Shown piece by piece: positions 8,001 through 17,700 of a stretch of DNA of 18,623 nucleotides. Origin of the DNA: Acidobacteriaceae bacterium (GTDB lineage Bacteria; Acidobacteriota; Terriglobia; Terriglobales; Acidobacteriaceae); contig PMOF01000021.1 in the NCBI GenBank assembly GCA_003162495.1, forward strand, positions 1 to 18,623, read 5' to 3'. Numbering within the stretch: the first letter of the stretch is position 1; every line of letters starts with the position of its first letter. Under the pieces are notes generated by a model. It saw only the letters and a program-made list of their open reading frames with translations. It was not told the DNA's origin and made no database searches. A program made the translations under genes and the position numbers.

Positions 8001-8198
8001 CTGACTCGACTGCTGGATAGCGTGGAAGCCGGTGATCAGCGCCCCACTGAACCTCAAATCCAGGCGGTGAAAGAAACCTGCGCTGCGCTGGCGAAAGCGA
8101 TGAATCTTTGGAACACGCTGAACGAGAATCTGAGAAAACAGAATCCTCTTAACCTGCCGATCGCGACCGCGCCCACGGTGGCAAGTTGCGGCCAGTGA
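5079..8198 (+). CDS. secreted VPS10/sortilin-like Asp-box beta-propeller protein, paralogue A
   Basis: This 1039-residue exported protein starts at ATG 5079, preceded by AGGGG and followed by a signal peptide (residues 1-21, cut likely at TTFA/QDL). The family opening LHWRLIGSFRAGRVSAVAG comes next. Eleven Asp-box motifs (S/T-x-D-x-G-x-T-W type) lie between residues about 68 and 673, for example KTTDAGHVW, KSEDGGKTW, RSDDGGATW and FSFDDGDHW. They mark blades of one or two beta-propellers. A conserved block, SSWYNQPTGQFYHVTTDHEF then AAQQDSG, lies mid-protein. The propeller ends at YGRGLWILDN (about 700), followed by a beta-sandwich-like region with PPDGVGIDYYL (about 757), HRFIWDLRYD (about 821), and a helical, charged C-terminus (about 895-1020). 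Such proteins are usually labelled glycosyl hydrolase, but no catalytic residues are evident; protein or glycan binding is equally possible. It converges on the TonB-dependent receptor gene. Confidence 0.9.
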   Translation: MIKHCSALLATGLLLVATTFAQDLGTTNLDALHWRLIGSFRAGRVSAVAGVPDNPNVYYFGTPGGGIWKTTDAGHVWSPIFDKERIASIGALAVAPSDSKTIYAGTGEQTPGDGIYKSGDEGKTWTHAGLEDTRFIQAVLVHPRNPDIVVAGANSIGVYVFSRPVPTRTFTTPRGIFKSEDGGKTWRQTLSNNESAGVFDLTADPDNWRVLYASLYIPASGANDPAAKEKGRKANSLIYKSLDEGSTWQPLDSNGLPEKDRGRLGIAIAPGTGGQRLYAIMDQGFFRSDDGGATWAQSTKDPRILGNEYFSRVFIDTKNPDILYVAQTSLYRSTDGGHTFAAYVGAPSGDDFHVLWIDPNNSSRMLLGVDQGAILSVDAGKTWSSWYNQPTGQFYHVTTDHEFPYRTYAAQQDSGTQSVPSRSDNGEITLQDNISVGGFEFCFIAPDPAHPDWIYSGGWYGTVVRFDRKTGQTATVFEKGDKYRVAQMPPLFFSPHNPHALYLGTQFVLKTADEGKTWQAISPDLTGWNKVDESEHNPDRPRPPAIDALAASTLDAGVMWAATTNRIVQLTRDGGVHWQKVTPPGLAAPSEILYVEPSHHDAGTAYLTVGTSRQAVPPQILRTRDFGATWQPIIVGLPANEGVRVVREDPVRKGLLFAGTDSTVFFSFDDGDHWHPLTLDLPATPVTDMEIHGDDIVISTYGRGLWILDNISPIRQLTPKVLSSAAHLFVPSTALRVRWDTNQDTPLPIETPSGKNPPDGVGIDYYLNASLADPPSITIRDASGGVVRKFTGTAIEPNLPLPNVPEYWFSTPQPVDGTSGLHRFIWDLRYDSPRILPASYYGPILEYTEYTLADHAIPYETPRQQPQGPLVVPGRYTVEFTAGGHTIKQPLTVQLDPRVHATQADLEAQLALARRILKGIEASYSEYQKQITLAAALDQRKKDKSAETADMEKQIQAVQDGTKEAPGFGPINRDLTRLLDSVEAGDQRPTEPQIQAVKETCAALAKAMNLWNTLNENLRKQNPLNLPIATAPTVASCGQ

Positions 8199-8219
8199 CT
8201 AACACAAATTTGCGCGCTG

Positions 8220-11200
8220 CTAGAAGCTGAACCTGACGCCCGCCTGGGCGGCGAATGGAATGCCAACCGTCGTTCCCGGACCGAAGAAGTCTCCGAACGC
8301 ACCGGCGGCGACGCGCAACTGAGCTGGGCTGGTGATGGGCGCACTTATTGAGCACTCCGGGTTAGTGCAAACATCTGTGATGTTACCCGAAGCTGCCTGC
8401 GCGGGCGGCACGGGAAGTGTGGCGATGTTCGTGACGTAGTTTGCGCCGGGATTATTGCGGTTGAACAGATTGAATAACTCGATGAACGGAGTCAGCGTCC
8501 ACTTATCCCCAAGCTTCAACGGGCGACTGACGCGCAGGTCTGTCTGAAGGTAAGGGGTTCCGCGGAACTGATCCAGCGATGTCGGAATTCCGTCGATTGC
8601 GATGCGTTGCCGATTGTCTTCCGTGGTGATGGTGAAGGGACGCGCGCTCTCCGCCTGGGACAATCCGCTGACCACAAAGCCTGCGGGCGCATGCCAGGTG
8701 CCGGCAAACACAAACCGCTGCCGAACATCTTCGCCGGAAGGACCGTAATCGCCGGAGCCGAATGCGTCCTGGGGATTGCACACGCCGTTGACATAATCGA
8801 AAAGCTCACCCAGTACGCAGCCCCAGGTCTGGGCTTTCGAAAAGGTGTAGTTTGCAACCAGACTCAAGCGCCGATTTATATTGCCCTGCAAATGGACAAG
8901 CAACCCGTTGTAGCTGGAACGATTGTCCGAGTGAAAGACATTGACATCCGGAACCACAGCGGCTTGAGCGGGGTCGTTGACTGCCAGCTGCGGAGTAAAC
9001 AAGTTAGTACCTCCGATGTAACTATAGGCGCGATACGCGTGGTCCCCCTGCTCGTGAACATAGTCCGCACTGAGCGACCAATCCTGAGTGAAAGCGTGTT
9101 CCACGCCGCCGGAAACGTGAACTGCATAGGGAGTTTTGTAACGGGGATCGATTAGATTGACGGTTCCTCCGCTGGATTGGCCCGCAATGCAGCCGATGTT
9201 CTCAGTGCCCGTTGGGTTGGCGACTGGATCGACGCAAGGTCCCGGTGGCGCGTTGACGGCCTGAAAAGCAGTCGCCCAGCCGTTCTGGGCAAGATCGTTG
9301 AAATAGAGGCCAAACCCGGCACGAATCACAGTTGTTCCTTTACTGCCAGGCGCATACGCAAAGCCGATGCGTGGCGCAAATTGCTTGCGGTCTTCCCGCG
9401 GCGCAGCTTTGACGAGTGGGATGCTGAGCGCAGCCAGCGTGATAAAGCCAGGATTCTCGGTCTGAATTCGTCCCGACCCATTGAACAGTCCGTAGGTCGT
9501 GGAATAACGCAACCCGTAATTGAAGGTAAGTCCGCGCGCAAGCCGCCAGGAATCCTGCCCGTACCATGCGAGCCGTTGTATGTTCTGCGAGAAACCACCG
9601 CCCAGGTTGGACGTTGAAGCTCCCGAAATCATATCGGATGTAAACTGAGCCGTATCGTTTAAGTAATATGTGGGATTCTGCGGAAACTTATAAAGAGTCT
9701 CGGTGTTGCCGGGAAATGCGCCATCGAGCACAGGCTCATGTATGAAGTTCACACCGAATTTGATTGCATGGCGTCCATGTTCCTGGCTCAGGTCGTACCG
9801 GAGTTGATACTTCTCCTGGTTGCGGCTCGAGGGGAAAAAAGTAATCGGCGTTGCGAATTGGTTATCTCCGAAGGTTTCAAAGCCAGACACAGTCAAGGAA
9901 GTGGAACTGAAAGGAAAGGCCAGCGCGAAGCCTAAGTCGGAGTTACGGGTCTGTGTCAGCCGCAGGCCGCTGGCATTGAAGAGCAGTCTTCCCAGCAATG
10001 TGGGCGTAAAGGCATATTGATTGGCGATCACAAGGCTCAGATAGTTGTTGTGGGTGAGCAAGCCTGTCGAGGGCAATGTGCCCTGCTGCACCAGATCGTT
10101 ATGAGTTGTGTAGTTGTCTGCCGAGCCGCGCAGAAACCATTGCGACCTAGGCGACTGCGCCCAGTCCAGCCGCTCCAATGCAAGGCTATCGCGAAACGGA
10201 ATAGGCACATTGGGCCGCACCGCAATTGAACTGACTTCCGGGATCAAACCGTCTGAAGCCAGCGTGGCCAGCGCATTAAATTGCGCGATGCTGGACGCAC
10301 TGTAGGCGATGCTCGAGTCTTCGCGAACTCCTTCATAGGCCGTAAAGAACCAGAGCTTGTCCTTTATCGCCGGACCTCCAACCGTGCCGACGTAGTTTTG
10401 CCGTGAAAAAGGCTGCTTGGGGATGGGCGCCGGATTCTCGATGGGAAAGCGAGCGTTCAGTTGCGCGGCCCGCTCGTAGAACGCGGCATTTCCGTGCCAG
10501 TCATTGGCGCCGCTTTTAGTGGTCAGGATCACGGAAGCGGCCGTCGTGCTTCCGGTGTCGGCATCTTCCTGCGATGTTCTGACGGCAAACTCCTGAATGG
10601 CGTCGGGAGAGAAATTTTCGAGGAAGCCGCCGATGTAATCATCGGAGTTATCGGCTCCATCGACAGACAGCTCATTGTTCAGCCCCGAGCTTCCGCCGGT
10701 AGAGACCGCAGTAATGCGCGCCTTGGTCGGATCGGAAGGTTCGACGGGCTCGGTCCCTGGAGCAAGATAGGCAATGTCAGCAAAGCTACGATCCGGAAGC
10801 GGAAGTTCTTCAAGGTCCTGGGCGGTGACTATGCTCTGGTGAACCTGGCTGGCAAGGTCAAGGGGCTGACTAGTTATAGAAGAGCCTTGCGCCTTCACGG
10901 CCACGGTTTGATGCACGGCCGGCGGCTTCAGGGTTACAGTAATATCGCGAACAGAACCCATTGCGATGGGCACATCCGCAACCGCATCGGCAAAACCGCT
11001 CGCGGTTACGGTAATCCTGTACATTCCAGGCGCAAGGCCATCGATGCGGAAGTTCCCTTGACTGCTGCATGTGACTGTGCGCGTTATTCTAGAAGCATTC
11101 ATGCGCACAGCGACCGATGCCGAGGGGATGCGAGCGCCGCGGCTATCTTCAACGGCCCCGCGGAGCGATCCAGCAAGGGTCTGCGCATTCAGCACGGTTG

Positions 11201-11240
11201 CAGCAACGCAGACTGCGAACAGCAGAATCGCGGTTCTCAT
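8220..11240 (-). CDS. TonB-dependent receptor, Oar-like, with carboxypeptidase-regulatory-like domain
   Basis: This 1006-residue outer-membrane protein starts at ATG 11240 with a strong AAGGAGG ribosome-binding site about 9-12 nt upstream. A signal peptide (1-19, cut at LNA/Q) is followed by a CarboxypepD_reg-like beta-sandwich (about 21-105; GSLRGAVEDSRGARIPSASV, then GLAPGMYRITVTASGF). The plug domain covers about 125-240 (NNELSVDGADNSDDYIGGF, DAIQEFAVRTS, AASVILTTKSGANDWHG). The remainder, to about 1006, is the beta-barrel. It ends in VRFSF, with the terminal phenylalanine typical of outer-membrane proteins inserted by BamA. Oar-like receptors are abundant in Acidobacteria and their substrates are mostly unknown; no SusD-like partner is present here. 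The gene shares a 200-bp divergent promoter region with Asp-box paralogue B and is convergent with paralogue A, which suggests a functional link. Confidence 0.94.
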   Translation of the reverse strand: MRTAILLFAVCVAATVLNAQTLAGSLRGAVEDSRGARIPSASVAVRMNASRITRTVTCSSQGNFRIDGLAPGMYRITVTASGFADAVADVPIAMGSVRDITVTLKPPAVHQTVAVKAQGSSITSQPLDLASQVHQSIVTAQDLEELPLPDRSFADIAYLAPGTEPVEPSDPTKARITAVSTGGSSGLNNELSVDGADNSDDYIGGFLENFSPDAIQEFAVRTSQEDADTGSTTAASVILTTKSGANDWHGNAAFYERAAQLNARFPIENPAPIPKQPFSRQNYVGTVGGPAIKDKLWFFTAYEGVREDSSIAYSASSIAQFNALATLASDGLIPEVSSIAVRPNVPIPFRDSLALERLDWAQSPRSQWFLRGSADNYTTHNDLVQQGTLPSTGLLTHNNYLSLVIANQYAFTPTLLGRLLFNASGLRLTQTRNSDLGFALAFPFSSTSLTVSGFETFGDNQFATPITFFPSSRNQEKYQLRYDLSQEHGRHAIKFGVNFIHEPVLDGAFPGNTETLYKFPQNPTYYLNDTAQFTSDMISGASTSNLGGGFSQNIQRLAWYGQDSWRLARGLTFNYGLRYSTTYGLFNGSGRIQTENPGFITLAALSIPLVKAAPREDRKQFAPRIGFAYAPGSKGTTVIRAGFGLYFNDLAQNGWATAFQAVNAPPGPCVDPVANPTGTENIGCIAGQSSGGTVNLIDPRYKTPYAVHVSGGVEHAFTQDWSLSADYVHEQGDHAYRAYSYIGGTNLFTPQLAVNDPAQAAVVPDVNVFHSDNRSSYNGLLVHLQGNINRRLSLVANYTFSKAQTWGCVLGELFDYVNGVCNPQDAFGSGDYGPSGEDVRQRFVFAGTWHAPAGFVVSGLSQAESARPFTITTEDNRQRIAIDGIPTSLDQFRGTPYLQTDLRVSRPLKLGDKWTLTPFIELFNLFNRNNPGANYVTNIATLPVPPAQAASGNITDVCTNPECSISAPITSPAQLRVAAGAFGDFFGPGTTVGIPFAAQAGVRFSF

Positions 11241-11311
11241 GTGTTCGCGCCCCCTCCTTACAGATAGGGGTAACGGGCGTTCGCCGTCAAATGTTCTGGT
11301 TGAGGGAATGT

Positions 11312-11373
11312 TTCTTTTTCGTTTGCGCGGCCCGGTACGCCGGGTTCAATTGCACGGCCAACGCGAAAAAGAA
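11312..11373. promoter_or_regulatory. nested inverted repeat at the centre of the divergent promoter region
   Basis: Perfect 10-bp arms TTCTTTTTCG (11312-11321) and CGAAAAAGAA (11364-11373) enclose a second perfect inverted repeat, CCCGG (11331-11335) and CCGGG (11340-11344), with a 4-base loop. The outer arms centre on 11342-11343, almost the midpoint (11340.5) between the start codons of the receptor (11240) and paralogue B (11441). The symmetry suggests a shared operator or a bidirectional control site. It does not look like a terminator because no T-run follows a GC stem in either direction. Confidence 0.5.
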
Positions 11374-11440
11374 TTGTGAGGACTGGAGGGAACACTTTAA
11401 GATTGGTGAATCTCTGCTTCGGTCTGGAGTTCTCCGCACC

Positions 11441-14400
11441 ATGATTTTCTTTCCTTCGGTTTCCCGCCCCAAGATGGTCGGATCGTTTGCTATCGGCCTG
11501 GTTGCCTGCATGTGTGTTTCGCCCGCTCTGCTGCTCGCGCAGGAGCATCCCGCAATCCCTCTTCCGGATTTGCATTGGCGCTCGATCGGGCCCTTTCGCG
11601 GAGGCCGTACGCGCGCGGCGACGGGTGTTCCGAGCCAGCCGAATGTGTTTTATATGGGCCAGGTGGATGGCGGAGTGTGGAAGAGCGACGACTTTGGGCG
11701 GACGTGGAATCCCATTTTCGATGAGCAGCCTTCGCAGTCGATAGGGGCCATCGCGGTCGCGCCGTCGGATCCGAATGTGGTGTATGTGGCCAGTGGAGAG
11801 GGACTGCACCGGCCCGATCTTTCTGTTGGGGACGGCATTTACAAGTCCACCGATGCGGGCAAAACCTGGCAGCACCTTGGCCTGCGTGATGGCGAACAGA
11901 TTCCCGCGCTCGCAGTTGACCCGCGCGATCCCAACAAGGTGTTTGCGGCGGTACTGGGGCATCCTTATGGGGCCAATGAGGAGCGGGGCATTTATCGCTC
12001 GATCGACGGCGGAGCTACGTGGACGAAGGTGCTTTCGAAGGACGCGAGCACAGGCGGATCGGATGTGGCCATCGATGCAAGCAATCCCAACGTGGTGTAC
12101 GCGTCGCTGTGGGAAGCGCGGCTGGGCCCGTGGGAGGATGGGAATAATTACGAGGGGACAAAGGGCGGATTGTTCAAATCGACCGACGGCGGCGAGACAT
12201 GGAAGCCGCTGACCAAGGGCCTGCCGGAAGGCGTGGTGCAGATTCAGGTGGCGCTCGCGGCAAGCGATCCGAACCGGCTCTACGCGACTCTGGCGACAAG
12301 CGCAGAGGGCGGCTACGGTTCAGGCGCAGGGCTGGGCGTCTATCGATCGGACGACGCCGGCGAGAGCTGGTACAAAGCGACCGACGATCCCCGGCCGGCG
12401 CTGCGAATCGGCGGCGGCGACCTGCCGATTGCCAAAGTCGATCCTAAAAATCCGGACGTGGTGTACAGCGCGAGCATCGTGACGGAGCGCTCCATGGACG
12501 GCGGCAAAACGTGGATGAGCCTGCGTGGCGCGCCGGGCGGCGACGACTACCAGAATCTGTGGATCAACCCGGAAAATCCGAACATTATTCTGCTGGTGAG
12601 CGACCAGGGCGCGCTGGTGAGCGTGAACCGCGGCGAGACGTGGAGCTCGTGGTATAACCAGCCGACCGCGCAGCTCTATCACGTCGCGGTGACTCATACG
12701 TTTCCCTACCAGGTGTGCGCGGGCCAGCAGGAAAGCGGGTCCGTGTGCATATCGAGCCGCGGCAACGATGGGGAGATCACGTTCCGTGAGTGGCATCCGG
12801 CGGGAATTATCGAGTACGGGTATGCCGCGCCCGATCCACTGCATCCGGACATTGTGTATGGAGCAGGCCGGTCGGAGGTGTCGAAGTACGACATGGCAAC
12901 GGGGCAGGTGCAGAACGTGACGCCGCTGCCGGTGCGCGACCCGGCTTATCGTTCTGACCGGACAGAGCCGATCCAGTTCTCGCCGATTGATGCGCACGAT
13001 CTTTTCTATGCGACCAACGTGCTGTTCGAGACCCGGGATTACGGCAAGACGTGGCTGAAGATCAGCCCGGATTTGAGTCGCGAACATTCGGGACAGCCTG
13101 CGTCGTTGGAGCCGCTCAAGGAGAAAGATATTGAGAAGCGGAGAGGCGTGATCTACTCCCTTGCGGCATCGTACAAGGCGATTGACACGCTGTGGGCAGG
13201 GACCGATGACGGCCTGGTGTGGATCACAAAGGATCACGGCAAGAACTGGAAAAACATTACGCCCGAGAAGCTGACGCCGTGGAGCAAGGTGACGCAGATC
13301 AGCGCGTCGCACTTCGACGACCAGACTGCCTATGTGTCTGTGAGCCGCATGAGGATTGACGATTTGCATCCGTACCTGCTTCGTACGCACGATGCAGGCG
13401 CGACATGGGAATCGATTTCGATGGGACTGCCGGATGGTTCGCCGGTGGATACGGTGCGCGAAGATCCGGTGCGCAAGGGGTTGCTGTTTGCGGGAACAGA
13501 GACGGCGGTGTGGGTGTCGTTTGACGATGGCGACCACTGGCAGCCGCTCGAGTTCAACCTTCCGCATACGTCGATGCGCGATTTGTGGATACAGGATAAC
13601 GACTTGATTGTGGCCACGCATGGGCGATCGTTCTGGATTCTCGACGACATCTCGCCGCTGCGGCAGATTGCCGAGATGAAGGCGGATGGCGGCGCGTTTC
13701 TGTTCAAGCCGGGCGCTGCGTATCGCGTGCGCCGCAGCACGTACACCGATACGCCGTTGCCGAACGATGAGCCGGCGGGCGAGAATCCACCGGACGGTGC
13801 GGTGATTGACTATGCGCTACCGGAAGAGACCAAAGGGCCGGTGACGCTGGAACTGATTGACAGCAGCGGTAAAGTGGTGAGGAAATACGCGAGCAATGAC
13901 GCACCCGAGTCAACGATGGAAGAGCTATCGAAGCAACTGATTCCGCTTTACTGGCTGCGAATGCCGAAGACTCTGCCGGGCAATGCGGGGCTGCATCGCT
14001 GGGTGTGGGACATGCACTACACCACCCCGGTCGCGACCCATTATGCATATCCAATCTCCGCAGTGCCGCATGACACGCCGCGCACGCCGCAGGGGCCGCT
14101 TGCGTTGCCGGGGACGTATACGGTTCGCCTTACCGCGGACGGTAAGGTGTTGACTGCTCCGTTGACCATCAAGATGGATCCGAGGGTGCATGCCACGGAG
14201 GCGGATTTGGAAAGCCTTTTCGTGGAGCATCGCAAGTTGGCCGCCGTGGTTTCAAAAAGCGCGTCCGCGGCGTTGGAGGTTCATTCGGTTCGGGAGCAGT
14301 TGGAAGCGCTCTCAAAGAGCGCGCAGCCCGCAATCAAGGAAGCACCGGCTCTTAAAGAAGCCATTGACAAGCTCGATAAAGAGCTGGGGGATTTGCTGAA

Positions 14401-14692
14401 GGCGCCAGAGAAGCCGGAAGGCGGAGAGCAAGAGCCGGGGCTGGATGCGGTGGCACAAGAGTCGGCGGGGCTTTACGAAGAAGTGGGCGCGGCGGATGCA
14501 GCTCCCACGGCGGCGCAAATGAAGGCGGGGGTCCAAGTGAGCGAGAAGTCGGCAGAGGCGCTGAAGCGTTGGGAGTCTACAAAGACTTCGTCAATTCCGG
14601 CGTTGAATCGTCAGCTCGACGCGGCACACCTGCCGGTTGTGAATCTGGAGAAAAAGCCGGAGACCCTGCCGGATGACGGCGATGAGGAATAG
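11441..14692 (+). CDS. secreted VPS10/sortilin-like Asp-box beta-propeller protein, paralogue B
   Basis: This 1083-residue exported protein begins at ATG 11441. A later in-frame ATG at 11474 would also leave a signal peptide; the first has GGAG about 11 nt upstream, so the start is moderately certain. The signal peptide ends near LLLA/QEHP (residue about 33). Then come LHWRSIGPFRGGRTRAATG and eleven Asp-box sites between about 80 and 701, for example KSDDFGRTW, RSIDGGATW, ITKDHGKNW and VSFDDGDHW. One (VSVNRGETW) has Asn for the Asp. The central block is SSWYNQPTAQLYHVAVTHTF then GQQESG. The propeller closes at HGRSFWILDD (about 726); the C-terminal part has PPDGAVIDYAL (about 783), HRWVWDMHY (about 851) and a charged helical tail (about 915-1060). 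It is divergent from the receptor and 79 bp upstream of paralogue C, probably in one transcript. Enzymatic activity is unproven. Confidence 0.9.
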   Translation: MIFFPSVSRPKMVGSFAIGLVACMCVSPALLLAQEHPAIPLPDLHWRSIGPFRGGRTRAATGVPSQPNVFYMGQVDGGVWKSDDFGRTWNPIFDEQPSQSIGAIAVAPSDPNVVYVASGEGLHRPDLSVGDGIYKSTDAGKTWQHLGLRDGEQIPALAVDPRDPNKVFAAVLGHPYGANEERGIYRSIDGGATWTKVLSKDASTGGSDVAIDASNPNVVYASLWEARLGPWEDGNNYEGTKGGLFKSTDGGETWKPLTKGLPEGVVQIQVALAASDPNRLYATLATSAEGGYGSGAGLGVYRSDDAGESWYKATDDPRPALRIGGGDLPIAKVDPKNPDVVYSASIVTERSMDGGKTWMSLRGAPGGDDYQNLWINPENPNIILLVSDQGALVSVNRGETWSSWYNQPTAQLYHVAVTHTFPYQVCAGQQESGSVCISSRGNDGEITFREWHPAGIIEYGYAAPDPLHPDIVYGAGRSEVSKYDMATGQVQNVTPLPVRDPAYRSDRTEPIQFSPIDAHDLFYATNVLFETRDYGKTWLKISPDLSREHSGQPASLEPLKEKDIEKRRGVIYSLAASYKAIDTLWAGTDDGLVWITKDHGKNWKNITPEKLTPWSKVTQISASHFDDQTAYVSVSRMRIDDLHPYLLRTHDAGATWESISMGLPDGSPVDTVREDPVRKGLLFAGTETAVWVSFDDGDHWQPLEFNLPHTSMRDLWIQDNDLIVATHGRSFWILDDISPLRQIAEMKADGGAFLFKPGAAYRVRRSTYTDTPLPNDEPAGENPPDGAVIDYALPEETKGPVTLELIDSSGKVVRKYASNDAPESTMEELSKQLIPLYWLRMPKTLPGNAGLHRWVWDMHYTTPVATHYAYPISAVPHDTPRTPQGPLALPGTYTVRLTADGKVLTAPLTIKMDPRVHATEADLESLFVEHRKLAAVVSKSASAALEVHSVREQLEALSKSAQPAIKEAPALKEAIDKLDKELGDLLKAPEKPEGGEQEPGLDAVAQESAGLYEEVGAADAAPTAAQMKAGVQVSEKSAEALKRWESTKTSSIPALNRQLDAAHLPVVNLEKKPETLPDDGDEE

Positions 14693-14771
14693 GGACGGTT
14701 GTTCCAATCCGAAATCGACGAACCAAAATCGCGGGCCAAAATTCCGGGACTTTCACTTTGAGGGAAAATGC

Positions 14772-17700
14772 ATGAGCAAGATCCGTGTGACGCGCAGGAA
14801 GATTGTGTTCGCTGCCCTGGCCATCGCGCTTCCAGCGGCGGCGCAGACTGTCTCCCCGCAGCTTTTCAGCGACATGGAGTGGCGGCTGATCGGTCCGTTT
14901 CGCGGGGGACGCGGGGTGGCCGTGAGTGGGGCTGCGGGTGATGGAGCGACGTTTTATTTTGGCGCAGTGGATGGCGGAGTGTGGAAGACGACGGACGCCG
15001 GTACGGTGTGGACGCCGGTCTTCGATCAGCAACCGGTGGCCTCAATTGGCGCGCTGGCTGTATCGGCTTCGAACCCCAAAGTAATTTACGCCGGCACCGG
15101 CGAGACCGACATTCGGTCAGACCTGGCGTCGGGGGCGGGTGTGTACAAATCGACTGATGGCGGCGAGACATGGACGTACGCCGGATTGAAAGAAACGCGA
15201 CAGATTGCGAAGATTGAAATTGATCCGGCCAACCCCGACGTGGTGTATGTGGGTGCGCTTGGCCACGCGTATGGACCGAACGCCGAGCGGGGGGTCTACA
15301 AATCCACGGACGGTGGCGCGACCTGGAAGCACACGCTCGACAAAGGTCCCGACGTTGGAGTGGCTGACCTGGCGATTGCGATTGCAAATCCGCATGTGCT
15401 GTTTGCCGCGCTGTGGAATGCGCATCGCCCGCCGTGGAGCACGTATGCGCCGCTGGTGGGGCAGGGCAGCGGTCTTTATCGATCGAGGGACAGCGGCGAG
15501 ACGTGGGAGCCGTGCACCGGGCATGGGCTGCCCGAAGGAATGTGGGGACGATCCGGCGTGGCCGTCAGCGCGGATGGGCAGCGTGTCTATGCGTTGATCG
15601 AGGCAAAGAAGTCGGGGCTGTATGTATCGGATGACGGCGGCGTGAATTGGACGCTGGCCAACACGGACGCGCGCCTGACCAGCCGCGCCTGGTACTTCAG
15701 CCGCATCACGGTCGACCCCAGCGATGCCAATGTGATTTATGTTCCGAACGTTGCGCTAATGGGATCGGTGGATGGCGGCAAGACCGTCACCGTGGTGCGT
15801 GGCGCGCCGGGCGGTGACGATTATCACGAGCTGTGGGTGGACCCGAAGAATGGATCGCACCTGGTGCTCGGAACCGACCAGGGGACGACGATCAGCCTGG
15901 ACCGCGGCAAGACCTGGTCAAGCTGGTACAACCAGCCGACGGCGCAAATGTATCACGTGACTACCGACGATCAATTTCCCTACACGGTGTATGGCGCGCA
16001 GCAGGATAGCGGCGGCGCGGCGGTGTTGAGCCGCACTGATCATGGACGAATCACGCCGCGCGATTGGTTTCCAGCCAGCGGCAGCGAGAGCGGTTATTTC
16101 GCGCTCGATCCGAAAGACCCGGAGATTCTGTATGCGAGCGGCAGCTATGGAGAGGTGGCGCGATGGGACAGGAGACGGTCGCTCTCGCAGAATATTACGC
16201 CGTGGCCCGTGCAAGTGTTCGGCACGGAACTGTCTCTGCGAAAATATCGCGATCCATGGACGCCTCCGCTGATGTTTTCGCCGGTTGATAAAACGTCACT
16301 TTATCTTGGCGCGCAGTATGTGCTGAAGACGACAGACGGCGGTCTGCACTGGGCGCAGATCAGCCCCGACCTTACGGGGTCGAAGGCTCCGGCAGTGGGC
16401 GCGAACGCGGTTGCGGGAGGCGGGTTGATGGCAGCGGCGGCGGAGAACTCGCTCGACGCGTCTCGAAAGAAAGACGGGCCAACGGTGGACAATGCGATCG
16501 AGCGCGGATATGGGACACTCTCCACCGTTGCGCCTTCGTACCTGGACAAAGATGTGCTGTGGGCGGGCAGCGATACGGGCATCATTTCAGTGACGCGGGA
16601 CGGCGGCAAGAGCTGGTCCAATGTGACTCCGCCGGGAATGCAACCGTGGAGCAAAGTCTCGCTGATCGAGACCTCTCACTTCAACGCCGGCGCAGCCTAT
16701 GCTTCTGCCGAGCGCCATCGTGTGGAGGATCGCGCGCCGTATCTTTACCGCACCGACGATTATGGGAAGACGTGGAAGTCCATTACCAACGGGCTTGCGG
16801 ATCCGGCATTCGTGAATGCGGTGCGCGAAGATCCTAAGCAGAAGGGTTTGCTGTACGCGGGAACGGAGTTTGGCGTGGCTTTCTCGGTGGACGATGGAGA
16901 TCATTGGCAACCGCTGCAGCTGAATCTGCCTGTCACCTCAGTGCGCGATCTGGTTGTGCATAGTGATGACCTGGTCATCGCCACGCATGGCCGCTCATTC
17001 TGGATTCTCGATGACATTACGCCCTTGCGTCAGGCCGCAGAACGGGCGAAGAGCGACGCGCCTTTTCTTTACCGGCCGCAGACCGCGGTGCGCGTGGATA
17101 ACGATGGGTTCCCTGGAACGCCCTTGCCGCCCGAGGAGCCAACTGCAATGAACCCACCGGATGGCGCGATCCTCGACTACTATCTGCCCCGCGAAGCGCA
17201 CGAAGTCTCGATCAGAATTTACGACCAGCATCACAAGCTGGTGCGGCGATTTAATTCCGCAACGCAGCACGAGGCGAACCATGCGCAAGTGCCCATCGCG
17301 GAGCGCTGGTTCCCGAAGCCACAGCCGCTTGAGGCCGCGGCGGGCATGCATCGACTGGTGTGGAACCTTGCGTGGGGAAGCACGGGGGTGACCGAGAGCA
17401 ACGAGCCGGATGATGGAGAAGGCGACATGCCGCGGGGTCCGCGCGCCGCGCCGGGAATCTACACGGTGGAACTTGAAGCCGATGGGAAGACGCCGGCGCC
17501 GGAGACGCTGACGCTGGTGAAGGATCCGCGTTCGCCCGCCAGCCAGGCGGAGTTCGACGAAAAGTTTGAAACCAGTTATAGAATCTTTCGCGACTCGCTT
17601 GAGAGCCGGCGGGCGCTAGCGGAGATCGGCTCGGTGAAGGAGCGGCTGACGAAAATCATTGCGGACGCAAGCAAGAGCGAGATCACGAATCAAGGGAAAG

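Noticed and set aside
10461..11267. 268-aa open frame on the plus strand opposite the TonB receptor N-terminus
   Set aside because: Antisense to the signal peptide, carboxypeptidase-like domain and plug; no ribosome-binding site or recognisable domain.
11250..11290. Sigma-70-like TTGACG with TATCTG before the receptor gene
   Set aside because: The would-be -10 box directly abuts the ribosome-binding site, so a transcript starting there would lack it.
12320..13621. 433-aa open frame on the minus strand inside Asp-box paralogue B
   Set aside because: It is antisense to a well-supported gene, is rich in Arg and His with no family resemblance, and arises from GC-biased codon use of the real gene.
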